NCBI RefSeq assembly: GCF_934295145.1
Contig: NZ_CAKRAS010000014.1
Location: forward strand, 1-56,375
Source: an uncultured Eubacterium sp.
GTDB taxonomy: Bacteria; Bacillota; Clostridia; Lachnospirales; Lachnospiraceae
Direction: 5' to 3'
DNA length: 56,375 bases
This document shows positions 16,537-24,899 of the stretch, piece by piece. The first letter of the stretch is position 1; every line of letters starts with the position of its first letter. The notes beneath the pieces are model-generated. The model did not search any database, had not been told where the DNA came from, and saw only the letters and a list, made by a program, of their open reading frames with translations. The position numbers and the translations under genes are program-made.

Positions 16537-16560
16537 TGAGGGGAGATCATTCTCCCCTCA
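16537..16560 (+). other. Intercistronic 10-bp hairpin between enzyme and activase
   Basis: TGAGGGGAGA (16537-16546) pairs perfectly with TCTCCCCTCA (16551-16560) around TCAT, directly after the stop codon at 16534. An A-run, not a T-run, follows, so it is not a standard terminator. It may protect the upstream mRNA from 3' decay and keep the enzyme in excess over its activase. Confidence 0.65.
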
Positions 16561-16601
16561 AAAAGAATAAAAATATTTGACGTTTCTGAAAGGAGACATT
16601 C

Positions 16602-17516
16602 ATGTGCGATAAAACAAGAGCTATTATTTTTAATAAAGTGCAGGGATCCTTTGTTGATGGCTGGGGAGTACGGACAACTATTTTCCTGAAAGGATGTCCC
16701 TTGAAATGTAAATGGTGCTGTAATCCGGAAGGCCAGTCTTTTGCACCGGAATTAAAATTTATCAGAGAGGATTGCGATAACTGTGGCAGATGCGTGCAGC
16801 TATGTCCGGAACATGCGATTTCATTTGACGGATCTGAAATAGAAATTGATCGGAAAAAATGTAATGTCTGTGGTAAATGTGCGGATTTCTGTTATCGGGG
16901 AGCGTTGGAACCTTTTGGAACATACTATACAGTGGATGAAATGGTTAATTACCTGAAAAAAGACAAGCCATTTTACGATGCGACCGGTGGAGGTGTAACA
17001 ATCGGAGGCGGGGAAGTAACCTGTTTTCCAGAGTTTGTATTACCTTTGATGGATCGTCTTCATGAGGAGGGCATTCAGGTGGCTGTTGACAGTTGTGGTT
17101 ATGTGAATACCGAAGAGGGACGCCAGATATTACAGAAGGCAGATCTTGTTTTGTTTGATATTAAAGGTCTGGATCGGGAACGACACAGAGCGAATACAGG
17201 TGTTGATAATGAAATCATCTGGAAAAATCTCAGAATGTTAGGAAAATGGCAGAAACCGGTGATTATTCGGATTCCGGTTATTCCCGGTTATAATGATGAT
17301 ATGCAGGAATTATCGGATATTTCAGAACTCCTTACACAGATTCCGTCTGTGAAAAGAATTGATATTTTGCCATATCATCGTTTTGGAGTGAACAAATATA
17401 ATCAGATAGGGTTAGAATATACCATTCCGGAAAATACAAAATTGGATCCACAAAAGCAGGAAGCAATTGTTGCAATGTTTTCGGAAAAAGGATTTCCAAC
17501 ACAAATCGGTGGATAG
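16602..17516 (+). CDS. Glycyl radical enzyme activating enzyme (radical SAM)
   Basis: A 304-residue radical SAM activase. GCPLKCKWC holds the cluster cysteines 32, 36 and 39 in the CX3CX2C pattern; two inserted ferredoxin-type cluster sites follow (Cys58, 61, 64, 68 and Cys87, 90, 93, 97). The SAM-binding loop is GGGVTIGGGEV, with V where GGEP usually has P. In known systems this protein abstracts a hydrogen from the glycine of its partner enzyme; here the presumed partner upstream has threonine at that site. All cysteines for three clusters are present, so the activase itself looks functional. Confidence 0.93.
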   Translation: MCDKTRAIIFNKVQGSFVDGWGVRTTIFLKGCPLKCKWCCNPEGQSFAPELKFIREDCDNCGRCVQLCPEHAISFDGSEIEIDRKKCNVCGKCADFCYRGALEPFGTYYTVDEMVNYLKKDKPFYDATGGGVTIGGGEVTCFPEFVLPLMDRLHEEGIQVAVDSCGYVNTEEGRQILQKADLVLFDIKGLDRERHRANTGVDNEIIWKNLRMLGKWQKPVIIRIPVIPGYNDDMQELSDISELLTQIPSVKRIDILPYHRFGVNKYNQIGLEYTIPENTKLDPQKQEAIVAMFSEKGFPTQIGG

Positions 17517-17551
17517 GATTGTAGCAGCATACAAAGGAAAAGGAGAATGGT

Positions 17552-18859
17552 ATGAAAAAGGGTAATGTACTGGCTAAAAATGCAAAAAGTAATTTTGGTA
17601 TGATGCATTGGCTTGTTATTCTGCTGATGATGGGATTCGGATATTTTTCAAACGGAAGTATGAATGACGGTCTGAATACCTATGTTGGATTATTTGTTGA
17701 TAAATTTGGATGGTCCTCGGCAAATCTGCTTACCTATTCCTCTATTGCTGGGTGGGTGTCGATTATCATTATTATAGGTTATACGCAGTTGGCCAGAAAA
17801 GCCGGAGCCAGAAAAACGGCTATTTTGTCAATGACATTGGCAGCAACAGGAATGTTTTTATGGGGAAGAGTGCAAAGTCCGAAAATGTATTTTGTGGCAA
17901 TTCTGATTCTGACTGCATCATCCAGTGGAATTATGGTTATTCGAAATCTGTGTATTAATAACTGGTTTCCAAGTAAGTCAGGATTAGCGCTTGGATGGGC
18001 AACAATGGGCCCGTTGATTGCAACAGCGACTGTATTATGGCTAATTCGCTTTGGTGGAAAAATTGCAGGATTTACCGGATATTTTGATATTATGGCGGTT
18101 GGATTTGTTGTGTTGTTGTTAATATCTATTTTCTGGCTTCGGGATGATCCGGAAGATAAGGGATGCTTTCCGGATAATGAAAAAACGATGACCAGAGAAA
18201 TGGCGCAGAAAATACATGAAAAAGGAATGGAGTATAAGAAAACAAGTCCATGGACGATTAAAAAATTACTGACAAATCGTCAGGTCTGGCAGATTGGAGT
18301 CGGAGTAGGCGGATTGAATATGCTTATAGGCAATTCGGTGATGAGTCAGTTGATTCCGTCTATTATGTCACATGGATTTGAACGTTCTACAGCAATGACG
18401 ATGATGACAGTTGGTGCAATTGTTGCCATCCCACTGAGCTATTTATTTGGTGTAATTGATGCAAAAAAAGGAAGCAGAGCAACGGTAATTATCTTTTTTA
18501 TCTGGTGTGCCATGGAACTTATTTTGTTGATTCTGCCATTTCAATGGGCGATTTATCCGGCAATTGTCATGGTGGGTGGCATGATTGGAGGCTCCGGAAA
18601 TATTATGGGAGCCATGACAACTACAGTTTTTGGACGGTATGATTATGCCAATGCATTTGCGGTTATTTACCCAATCTGTGTTGCTGTCCGGTCATGTTCT
18701 TATGCGTTTATTGGAAATCTGCGTGAAATAACGGGTGGTTATACTGTGCCATATGTGGTACTGATCGGTGTTGCTGTTCTTGGTATTGTGAATGCGGTCT
18801 GCATGAATGATAAGATGATTGGACGTCAGCAGTTTTCGGCAGAGGAGATAAATGATTAG
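17552..18859 (+). CDS. MFS transporter (monocarboxylate/oxalate-formate antiporter-like)
   Basis: A 435-residue major facilitator protein with about twelve hydrophobic segments. The central-loop sequence WLRDDPEDKGCFPDN, just after helix 6, resembles the RDxPExxGxxPD pattern of oxalate/formate and monocarboxylate antiporters. That suggests exchange of organic acids, for example substrate in and acid product out, but is only a family hint. AAAGGAG precedes the ATG. It is the last structural gene before the regulator. Confidence 0.88.
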   Translation: MKKGNVLAKNAKSNFGMMHWLVILLMMGFGYFSNGSMNDGLNTYVGLFVDKFGWSSANLLTYSSIAGWVSIIIIIGYTQLARKAGARKTAILSMTLAATGMFLWGRVQSPKMYFVAILILTASSSGIMVIRNLCINNWFPSKSGLALGWATMGPLIATATVLWLIRFGGKIAGFTGYFDIMAVGFVVLLLISIFWLRDDPEDKGCFPDNEKTMTREMAQKIHEKGMEYKKTSPWTIKKLLTNRQVWQIGVGVGGLNMLIGNSVMSQLIPSIMSHGFERSTAMTMMTVGAIVAIPLSYLFGVIDAKKGSRATVIIFFIWCAMELILLILPFQWAIYPAIVMVGGMIGGSGNIMGAMTTTVFGRYDYANAFAVIYPICVAVRSCSYAFIGNLREITGGYTVPYVVLIGVAVLGIVNAVCMNDKMIGRQQFSAEEIND

Positions 18860-18891
18860 GAAATAAAGCATTTTATATGCCATAAATCTGG

Positions 18892-18920
18892 TTGTTGATG
18901 AATGGAAATAAATGTATAAT
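18892..18920 (+). promoter_or_regulatory. Sigma-A promoter of the sigma-54 activator gene
   Basis: TTGTTG (18892-18897) and a perfect TATAAT (18915-18920) are 17 bp apart and face the activator at 18959. The regulator therefore appears to be made constitutively and to act on the -24/-12 promoters when its ligand is present. Confidence 0.8.
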
Positions 18921-18958
18921 ATAATTCAGGATTTAACGGGAAGATCAGAGGTAAAAGT

Positions 18959-20596
18959 ATGGTTTATAAAGATGAATTATTAGGTATTATCAAAGAATTG
19001 CATATTTTAACAAACAGCAGTAAATGTGATTCCAAAATTGCCGGAGAATTAAAAAGAATCGTTCAATATCTGATGAAAGTGAACTGTGAGGCCGTTGATG
19101 TGAGAGAATTTTGTCTGAATTATAATCAGGCATTATGCATCACTGATGGTGAGGGCTACATTCAGTATATGAATGAACAGTATATGCGAGATACGGGACT
19201 GGATGAACATATCATAGGAAAAAAGGAACCGTATAATATATCCATCAGTAAACAGGTAATTGCGAGTGGAAGAACCATTTCCTTTGGCAATAACGGGTTG
19301 AAAGCACCTAATAAAAAGAGTCGTTTTGTAACAGGTGTACCGATTTTTGACAGAGATCATAATCTGATCCATGTAGTGATTACGTTAGCTCCGGAATCTG
19401 AAATCTTTCGGAGATTTCAGGAAATGAAAAAACTGGTCAGTGAGCAGAACAGTGTCAGAATATTTGAAGAAGGTAATCCGGCAGAAATAAGTCTTCTTGG
19501 AAAAGCACCGGCAATTAAAGAAGTACGGGGATTGATTCGAAAAGTTGCCATAACAGATGCAACAGCATTGATTTGTGGAGAATCAGGAACCGGTAAGGAA
19601 GTAGTCGCAAATTGTATTCAGCAAATGAGCCGGAGAAGTAATAAACCTTATGTCCGGGTGAATTGTGCAGCGATACCGGCAAATATGCTGGAAGCAGAGT
19701 TGTTTGGATATGAAAAAGGTGCTTTTACCGGCGCGGTATCCAGAAAGCTGGGATTATTTGAAGTGGCAAATCATGGGACCATCTTTTTAGATGAAATCGG
19801 AGATTTTCCGCTGGAATTACAACCGAAATTACTCAGAACTTTGCAACAGGGTGAAATTTACCGGATAGGAAGTACGCAGCCTGTACGGTTAGATGTCAGA
19901 GTAATTGCGGCAACAAATGCAGATCTGAAAGAGTCTGTGAGAGAAGGAAAGTTTCGGAAAGATTTGTATTACAGAATCAATGTATTCCCAATCAGTCTTC
20001 CACCATTAAGGGAGAGACGGGAGGATATACGTGGATTAATTCAGCATTTTCTGTATGAGTATGGTGAACATTATGGTCGGATGGTTCAGATGCCGGAGGA
20101 TAATATGGAACTTTTAGAAGAGTATAACTGGCCTGGCAATGTGCGTGAATTACAGAATCTGGTTGAATATTATGTGATCTGTTCGGAAGAAAATGCGCTG
20201 TTAGATAAAAATGAATTGTTGGAACTTTTACAGAGAAACGGACTGGAATGTGATAATTTGCAGGTAGACCGTTTATTTGAAAAAGTGGAAAATACTCTTT
20301 CTGACACAGAAAGCAGTGGGAATGCAGACGATGAACAACTGGCATTTTCATCGCAGACAGGTGATGAATGGACGGTAGAAGACAGGAAAGTAATTCCAGA
20401 AGAAAATAAAATGGATTATTTAGACGGAAAAAGAACGTTGTTTGAATTGAGAGATGAATTTGAAAAGCATCTGATTGAAGCTGCCCTAAAGAAAACCGGA
20501 AATGCGAACAAGGCAGCAAAATTGCTGGGAATTTATCCGTCTTCTTTCTATCGTAAAGCTCAAAAATATCATTTACCATATTTGGAAGAGGATTAG
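18959..20596 (+). CDS. PAS-containing sigma-54 activator (enhancer-binding protein)
   Basis: A 545-residue transcription activator. Residues about 45-150 form a PAS-like sensor (ALCITDGEGYIQYMN, then VTGVPIFD). The AAA+ domain follows, with Walker A GESGTGKE (207-214), the sigma-54 contact motif GAFTGA (254-259) and Walker B IFLDEIGD. A Fis-type helix-turn-helix ends the protein (NANKAAKLLGIYPSSFYRK). No receiver domain is present, so it probably senses a small ligand directly. It is the obvious candidate to bind the 18-bp repeats at 7201-7262 and 10478-10536 and to drive all three sigma-54 promoters. Confidence 0.94.
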   Translation: MVYKDELLGIIKELHILTNSSKCDSKIAGELKRIVQYLMKVNCEAVDVREFCLNYNQALCITDGEGYIQYMNEQYMRDTGLDEHIIGKKEPYNISISKQVIASGRTISFGNNGLKAPNKKSRFVTGVPIFDRDHNLIHVVITLAPESEIFRRFQEMKKLVSEQNSVRIFEEGNPAEISLLGKAPAIKEVRGLIRKVAITDATALICGESGTGKEVVANCIQQMSRRSNKPYVRVNCAAIPANMLEAELFGYEKGAFTGAVSRKLGLFEVANHGTIFLDEIGDFPLELQPKLLRTLQQGEIYRIGSTQPVRLDVRVIAATNADLKESVREGKFRKDLYYRINVFPISLPPLRERREDIRGLIQHFLYEYGEHYGRMVQMPEDNMELLEEYNWPGNVRELQNLVEYYVICSEENALLDKNELLELLQRNGLECDNLQVDRLFEKVENTLSDTESSGNADDEQLAFSSQTGDEWTVEDRKVIPEENKMDYLDGKRTLFELRDEFEKHLIEAALKKTGNANKAAKLLGIYPSSFYRKAQKYHLPYLEED

Positions 20597-20609
20597 ATGA
20601 GGAAAAGGT

Positions 20610-21308
20610 ATGTTAAGTTATCAAGAGATTGTGCCAGATATTATTGCAATAAAAGATGGAAATGTATGGATGTATCTTGTGAAAGGCAGAGAAAGAGCAG
20701 TTCTTATTGACACTGGATTTGGAGATCTTTCACTGGAAACAACAGTAAAGGCACTTTATGAAAATCACGTTATTGTGTGCCATACACATACTCATCACGA
20801 TCATATCGGTGGAGATATTTTTTTCTCTGACCTATATGTTGCAAAAGAAGAAAAAGATGTAATTCAGAATTATCTGGAAATGCATCATAAATCATGCCAT
20901 ATACATACTCTTACGGATGGTCAGATGATAGACCTTGGCAATCGTAAACTGGAAATTATCAGACTGCCGGGGCATACGCCTGGCGGTCTGGGATTCCTTG
21001 ATCGAAAAGCAAAAGTTTTATTTTCCGGAGACTGTATCTCTGACCGGACGATATATATGTGTCTGCAGGGAGCAAATCTGGATTCTTACAGAAAATCTCT
21101 GATCTGGATTGTTGCTCATCAGGAGTGGTATGATACGATACTTGGCTGTCATGGAACACCAATACAATGCATTGCTCAGGCAGAAACACAGATTAAATGT
21201 TTGGAATTATACAAAGAAGGAAAAATAAAATGTGAAGATGCCAGAACTTATACAGGAGAAAATGTAAAGAAAATTGTGTATAAAGAAGCATCTTTTTTTG
21301 TAAGGTAG
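20610..21308 (+). CDS. Metallo-beta-lactamase-fold hydrolase
   Basis: A 232-residue MBL-fold protein. The first metal motif is HTHTHHDHIGG (HxHxDH); PGHTPGG, SGDC and GCHGTP provide the remaining ligands, as in glyoxalase II-type thioester or ester hydrolases. It starts 13 nt after the activator stop codon and precedes the dehydrogenase at 21340, so it probably belongs to the same pathway, perhaps as an acyl-CoA or lactone hydrolase. That role is an inference from position. Confidence 0.88.
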   Translation: MLSYQEIVPDIIAIKDGNVWMYLVKGRERAVLIDTGFGDLSLETTVKALYENHVIVCHTHTHHDHIGGDIFFSDLYVAKEEKDVIQNYLEMHHKSCHIHTLTDGQMIDLGNRKLEIIRLPGHTPGGLGFLDRKAKVLFSGDCISDRTIYMCLQGANLDSYRKSLIWIVAHQEWYDTILGCHGTPIQCIAQAETQIKCLELYKEGKIKCEDARTYTGENVKKIVYKEASFFVR

Positions 21309-21339
21309 CGTGAGTTACGGTTAAAAATTTGGAGGAAAC

Positions 21340-22251
21340 ATGAAAACATATAAAATAGCATTTGCAGGTACTGGCATTATTGGCAGTGGTCTGGCCGTAA
21401 ATGCGATACTTGCAGGTAATAAAGTGTCTCTGTATGATGTGATTTCAGTAGAAAATGTACAGAAAAATATTATGGATATCATGGATATTATGGTACGTCT
21501 CGGGGCTGTGGAAAGAGATCAGGCAGAGTTGTTAATGAAGGATATTGTGATTACGAATGATTTGCGGGAGGCAGTAAACGGTGTTGATTTTGTTCAGGAG
21601 TGTGTACCGGAAAGAGTGGATTTAAAAAGAGAGACTTATCGGGTGATTCAGGAAGTGAATGGAAAAAATACGGTGATTGCAAGTGCAACTTCTGCAAAGT
21701 TCCCTACAGAATTACAGGAAGGTGCATTGTATCCGGAAAAAATTCTGGTGGGTCATCCATATAATCCTTCTTATCTGCTTCCATTGATGGAAGTATGTGG
21801 TGGAGCACAGACTGATCAAAAAACGATAGATATGGCGGTATCGGTATATCGATCTATGCGAAAAGTACCCATTGTGTGCAAAAAAGAAGTAAAAGGTTTT
21901 ATTGCAAATAAAATATCATGGGGGGTTATGGCAGCGGCGAAAGAAATTGTAGAAAATGGTATTTGTTCTGTAGATGATGTGGATAAAGCGATTATGTATG
22001 GACCGGGATTGCGTATGGCGGTAACAGGGCAGTTGTTGACGATGTCTCTTGGCGTGCAGGGCGGCTTTCGGGAATATGAAAAGAAATACAGTGGAAAGGA
22101 GCAGGCATCGGCAGAGTATCTTGCGTTGGCAGATGGGATTGATGAAGCAATGGCAGCTCGAACTGACAGACAGGGACGTACACCGGAAGATGTGATAAAA
22201 TACCGGGATATGGTAATTGCTGAAATCCTTAAAGCACAACAGATGTTTTAA
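21340..22251 (+). CDS. 3-hydroxyacyl-CoA dehydrogenase-family protein (L-carnitine dehydrogenase/lambda-crystallin-like)
   Basis: A 303-residue NAD-dependent dehydrogenase. GTGIIGSG is the nucleotide-binding loop; DFVQECVPER, SATSAKFPTELQ and VGHPYNPSYLLPLMEV are typical of the L-carnitine dehydrogenase and lambda-crystallin (L-gulonate dehydrogenase) branch rather than of fatty-acid enzymes. The active His is in GHPYNP. The C-terminal half starts near KGFIANK. Members oxidise a free 3-hydroxy acid to a 3-keto acid, which would supply the BKACE enzyme at 6217. TTGGAGG precedes the ATG. Confidence 0.88.
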   Translation: MKTYKIAFAGTGIIGSGLAVNAILAGNKVSLYDVISVENVQKNIMDIMDIMVRLGAVERDQAELLMKDIVITNDLREAVNGVDFVQECVPERVDLKRETYRVIQEVNGKNTVIASATSAKFPTELQEGALYPEKILVGHPYNPSYLLPLMEVCGGAQTDQKTIDMAVSVYRSMRKVPIVCKKEVKGFIANKISWGVMAAAKEIVENGICSVDDVDKAIMYGPGLRMAVTGQLLTMSLGVQGGFREYEKKYSGKEQASAEYLALADGIDEAMAARTDRQGRTPEDVIKYRDMVIAEILKAQQMF

Positions 22252-22267
22252 AAAGATGAAATGAGTG

Positions 22268-22298
22268 AGGACTGAATGGCATTTTGCTATTCAGTCCT
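22268..22298 (+). terminator. Probable terminator of the sigma-54 cluster
   Basis: AGGACTGAAT (22268-22277) pairs perfectly with ATTCAGTCCT (22289-22298). The following TGACTATTT is only weakly T-rich, so termination may be partial. Confidence 0.6.
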
Positions 22299-22360
22299 TG
22301 ACTATTTAGAGCGGTGCTTTTATGCTGAAAATGTAATCTAAAAGAATAGGTAAAAATAAT

Positions 22361-23008
22361 ATGAAAAATTTAAAAGAGACATTGGCACAGCATGAACCGA
22401 CTTTTATCGGCATGGATCAGTGCCATCAGGCAGCCGTCTGTATTCCATTGCTGAAAAATGCAGCTGGCGGATATGATGTGCTGTTTGAAGTGCGTGCGGC
22501 CACTATTGCACACCAGCCGGGGGACGTCTGTCTGCCCGGTGGTATGGTGGAAGAAGGAGAGACACCGCGGGAAGCGGCGTTGCGGGAATTGCAGGAAGAA
22601 TTATTATTGAACAAGGAGCAAATTTGTTACCTTGGTGATATGGATAAACTGTATACCGGAAGCAGTCTGATCATGTATTCTTTTGCTGCGGAAGTAACAG
22701 ACTATCAGAATACGTTTAGCCCGGCAGAGGTGGATGAGGTGTTTCGGGTTCCGTTGGAGTTCTTTTTACATACGGAGCCAAAATGCTATGTCGCCCGGGC
22801 AAGGGTGGAACCCGGTGAGGATTTTCCTTATGAACTGATCTGTGGCGGCCGGGATTATCAGTGGCGCAGTCGAAAGGAAGAAGTCTGCTTTTATCAGTAT
22901 GAAGGACATGTCATCTGGGGACTGACGGCTAAAATGATGCGGGCTTTTGCAGAGGTGATAAAAGGTATGCAAAAAATACATACAAACAGAGAGAAAAATG
23001 CCCGATAA
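22361..23008 (+). CDS. Nudix hydrolase (CoA pyrophosphatase-like)
   Basis: A 215-residue Nudix protein. The box GGMVEEGETPREAALRELQE matches GX5EX7REUXEE, and the preceding PGDVCLPGG resembles the CoA-diphosphatase subgroup, which cleaves CoA and its derivatives to phosphopantetheine and 3',5'-ADP. A weak ribosome site (AATAGG) precedes the ATG. No clear operon partner; pyrE downstream has its own promoter. Confidence 0.88.
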   Translation: MKNLKETLAQHEPTFIGMDQCHQAAVCIPLLKNAAGGYDVLFEVRAATIAHQPGDVCLPGGMVEEGETPREAALRELQEELLLNKEQICYLGDMDKLYTGSSLIMYSFAAEVTDYQNTFSPAEVDEVFRVPLEFFLHTEPKCYVARARVEPGEDFPYELICGGRDYQWRSRKEEVCFYQYEGHVIWGLTAKMMRAFAEVIKGMQKIHTNREKNAR

Positions 23009-23024
23009 ATTTCTGCCTTGTCAG

Positions 23025-23053
23025 TTGAAAAAAAAATACGCACATAGTATACT
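23025..23053 (+). promoter_or_regulatory. Sigma-A promoter of pyrE
   Basis: TTGAAA (23025-23030) and TATACT (23048-23053) are 17 bp apart. The leader to the pyrE ATG is about 88 nt; no pyrimidine attenuator hairpin was recognised in it. Confidence 0.8.
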
Positions 23054-23147
23054 TATTTATATCTGTGCAAAACTGTTTTTTAGTTAAAATACAGATCAGA
23101 AAAAGAAAAATCCCAGAAATGGCTTAAAATAAGGAGGAGACAGTAGA

Positions 23148-23828
23148 ATGGAAGCTTACAAACAGGAGTTTATCGAGTTTATGGTAGAAAGTGATGTTTT
23201 AAAATTTGGAGAGTTTACCTTGAAAAGCGGCAGAAAATCTCCATTTTTTATGAATGCAGGCGCTTATGTGACAGGTTCTCAGTTAAAGAGACTTGGTGAG
23301 TATTATGCAAAAGCAATTCATGATAAATACGGGGATGATTTCGATGTGTTATTCGGACCGGCTTACAAAGGAATCCCGATCAGCGTTGTAACAGCCATCG
23401 CATACAGCGAGTTATACGGAAAAGAGGTTCGTTACTGCTCAGATCGTAAAGAAACAAAAGATCACGGTGCAGATAAAGGAAAATTCCTTGGAAGTACTTT
23501 AAAAGACGGTGACCGTGTCGTTATGATCGAGGATGTTACCACTTCCGGAAAATCTATGGAAGAAACTGTTCCGAAAGTACGCGAAGCTGCAAACGTAGAG
23601 ATCGTTGGTCTGATGGTTTCTCTGGATCGTATGGAAGTTGGAAAAGGCGGCGAAAAATGTGCCCTTGAGGAAGTAAAAGATCTGTACGGTTTTGAGACAA
23701 ATGCCATCGTAACCATGGCAGAGGTAGTAGAGCATCTGTACAACCGTGAGTGCAATGGCAAAGTGGTCATCGATGACACATTAAAAGCCGCCATTGACGC
23801 ATATTATGAGCAGTATGGTGCAAAATAA
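23148..23828 (+). CDS. pyrE: Orotate phosphoribosyltransferase
   Basis: Joins orotate to PRPP to give OMP in pyrimidine synthesis. The 226-residue protein has the PRPP-binding motif VVMIEDVTTSGKS, the N-terminal LKFGEFTLKSGRKSPFF segment and the catalytic-loop region RKETKDHG. AAGGAGG precedes the ATG. The VanZ-like gene follows after 11 nt and may be cotranscribed. Confidence 0.95.
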   Translation: MEAYKQEFIEFMVESDVLKFGEFTLKSGRKSPFFMNAGAYVTGSQLKRLGEYYAKAIHDKYGDDFDVLFGPAYKGIPISVVTAIAYSELYGKEVRYCSDRKETKDHGADKGKFLGSTLKDGDRVVMIEDVTTSGKSMEETVPKVREAANVEIVGLMVSLDRMEVGKGGEKCALEEVKDLYGFETNAIVTMAEVVEHLYNRECNGKVVIDDTLKAAIDAYYEQYGAK

Positions 23829-23839
23829 GCATTGCGGCA

Positions 23840-24322
23840 ATGTTTATAAACAATCATAAAAAACAAATTCGATTATTATGCAGAGTATTATTTGCGCTGT
23901 ATATCGCCGGTCTGGTGTATTTCCTGTTTTTTGCGGATATGCTGGACCGTGTCGGAATTGAGCGCAGTTATCATTATAATGTGATTCCGTTCAGGGAGAT
24001 ACGAAGATTTATCGTGTATGCGGATCTTCTGGGATCGATGGCAGTGATTTCTAATTTGTTTGGAAATATTGCTATTTTTATGCCATTTGGTTTTCTGGTC
24101 CCAATCCTGGGCAGAAAAAAACGGAAATTCTGGTTCACAGCACTGCTGGGTTTTGAATTGAGTCTGAGCGTGGAATGTATTCAGCTTGTAACAAAAACCG
24201 GCTGTTTTGATGTGGACGATATTTTCCTGAATACAATCGGTGGAATGTTGGGGTATCTGGTCTATGCGCTGTTGCAGCGCAAACGGGACCGGGATGCCGA
24301 TGCCAGAAGATTGAAAGAGTAA
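23840..24322 (+). CDS. VanZ-like membrane protein
   Basis: A 160-residue integral membrane protein with about four hydrophobic segments. The VanZ-family pattern is clear: NVIPF after the first helix, SNLFGNIAIFMPFGFLVP in the middle, and SVECIQLVTKTGCFDVDDIFLNTIGG near the end. Homologues affect teicoplanin susceptibility, but in most genomes the role is unknown. It starts 12 nt after the pyrE stop codon with no strong ribosome site, suggesting coupling to pyrE. Confidence 0.87.
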   Translation: MFINNHKKQIRLLCRVLFALYIAGLVYFLFFADMLDRVGIERSYHYNVIPFREIRRFIVYADLLGSMAVISNLFGNIAIFMPFGFLVPILGRKKRKFWFTALLGFELSLSVECIQLVTKTGCFDVDDIFLNTIGGMLGYLVYALLQRKRDRDADARRLKE

Positions 24323-24477
24323 AATTTAGCTCAAATTGAGTTGAAATCCCCATTTTTATTAAGTAGGGAGACGTAAAAAATACTGTTTCAATCTGCACCT
24401 GTAAAAAATAGTGAAAGATCACTGTTGAATTTTACATGGGTGTAAACAGATCGTGCAAATATATAAGGAGGCAACGT

Positions 24478-24819
24478 ATGGCAAGCAACAGAAGAAAGTA
24501 TTTTCGCCGGACACGAAAGACCCGGATGAGGGATTTAAAACATTCCCCTACCGGGATTTTGTCTTTTTGTACAGCAATGGCAGCGCTGGCGGTATTTTGT
24601 ACTGCAGTGATCCAGTCATTTCTGGCGTCCGGTGAAGGTGGATATAAAATAGGAGGCTTGGGATTAGTTGGACTGATCCTGGCACTTGGCGCACTGATCT
24701 GCGGTATTTTTGCAGTGAAGGAGCCGAAGATCAGACCACTGCCACCGCGACTTGGTATTGCGTTTGGTGCAGTGCTGACCGTTGGACTTGGCGGCATGTA
24801 CATATACGGTTTGATGTAG
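24478..24819 (+). CDS. Small membrane protein (DUF6142-like)
   Basis: A 113-residue protein with a basic N-terminus (RRKYFRRTRKTR) and three hydrophobic segments (about residues 28-50, 58-79 and 90-112). This topology resembles a Lachnospiraceae family I associate with DUF6142; that name is given from memory. The start at 24478 follows AAGGAGG. It precedes an M29 peptidase gene by 80 bp and could be a membrane partner, but no function can be read. Confidence 0.72.
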   Translation: MASNRRKYFRRTRKTRMRDLKHSPTGILSFCTAMAALAVFCTAVIQSFLASGEGGYKIGGLGLVGLILALGALICGIFAVKEPKIRPLPPRLGIAFGAVLTVGLGGMYIYGLM

Positions 24820-24899
24820 AATTTTGATTCCAACATCATTTTTATAGAAACAAATAAAAAAAATGAGAAAAATGAAGAATCGGTAGGAGATTAAATAAT

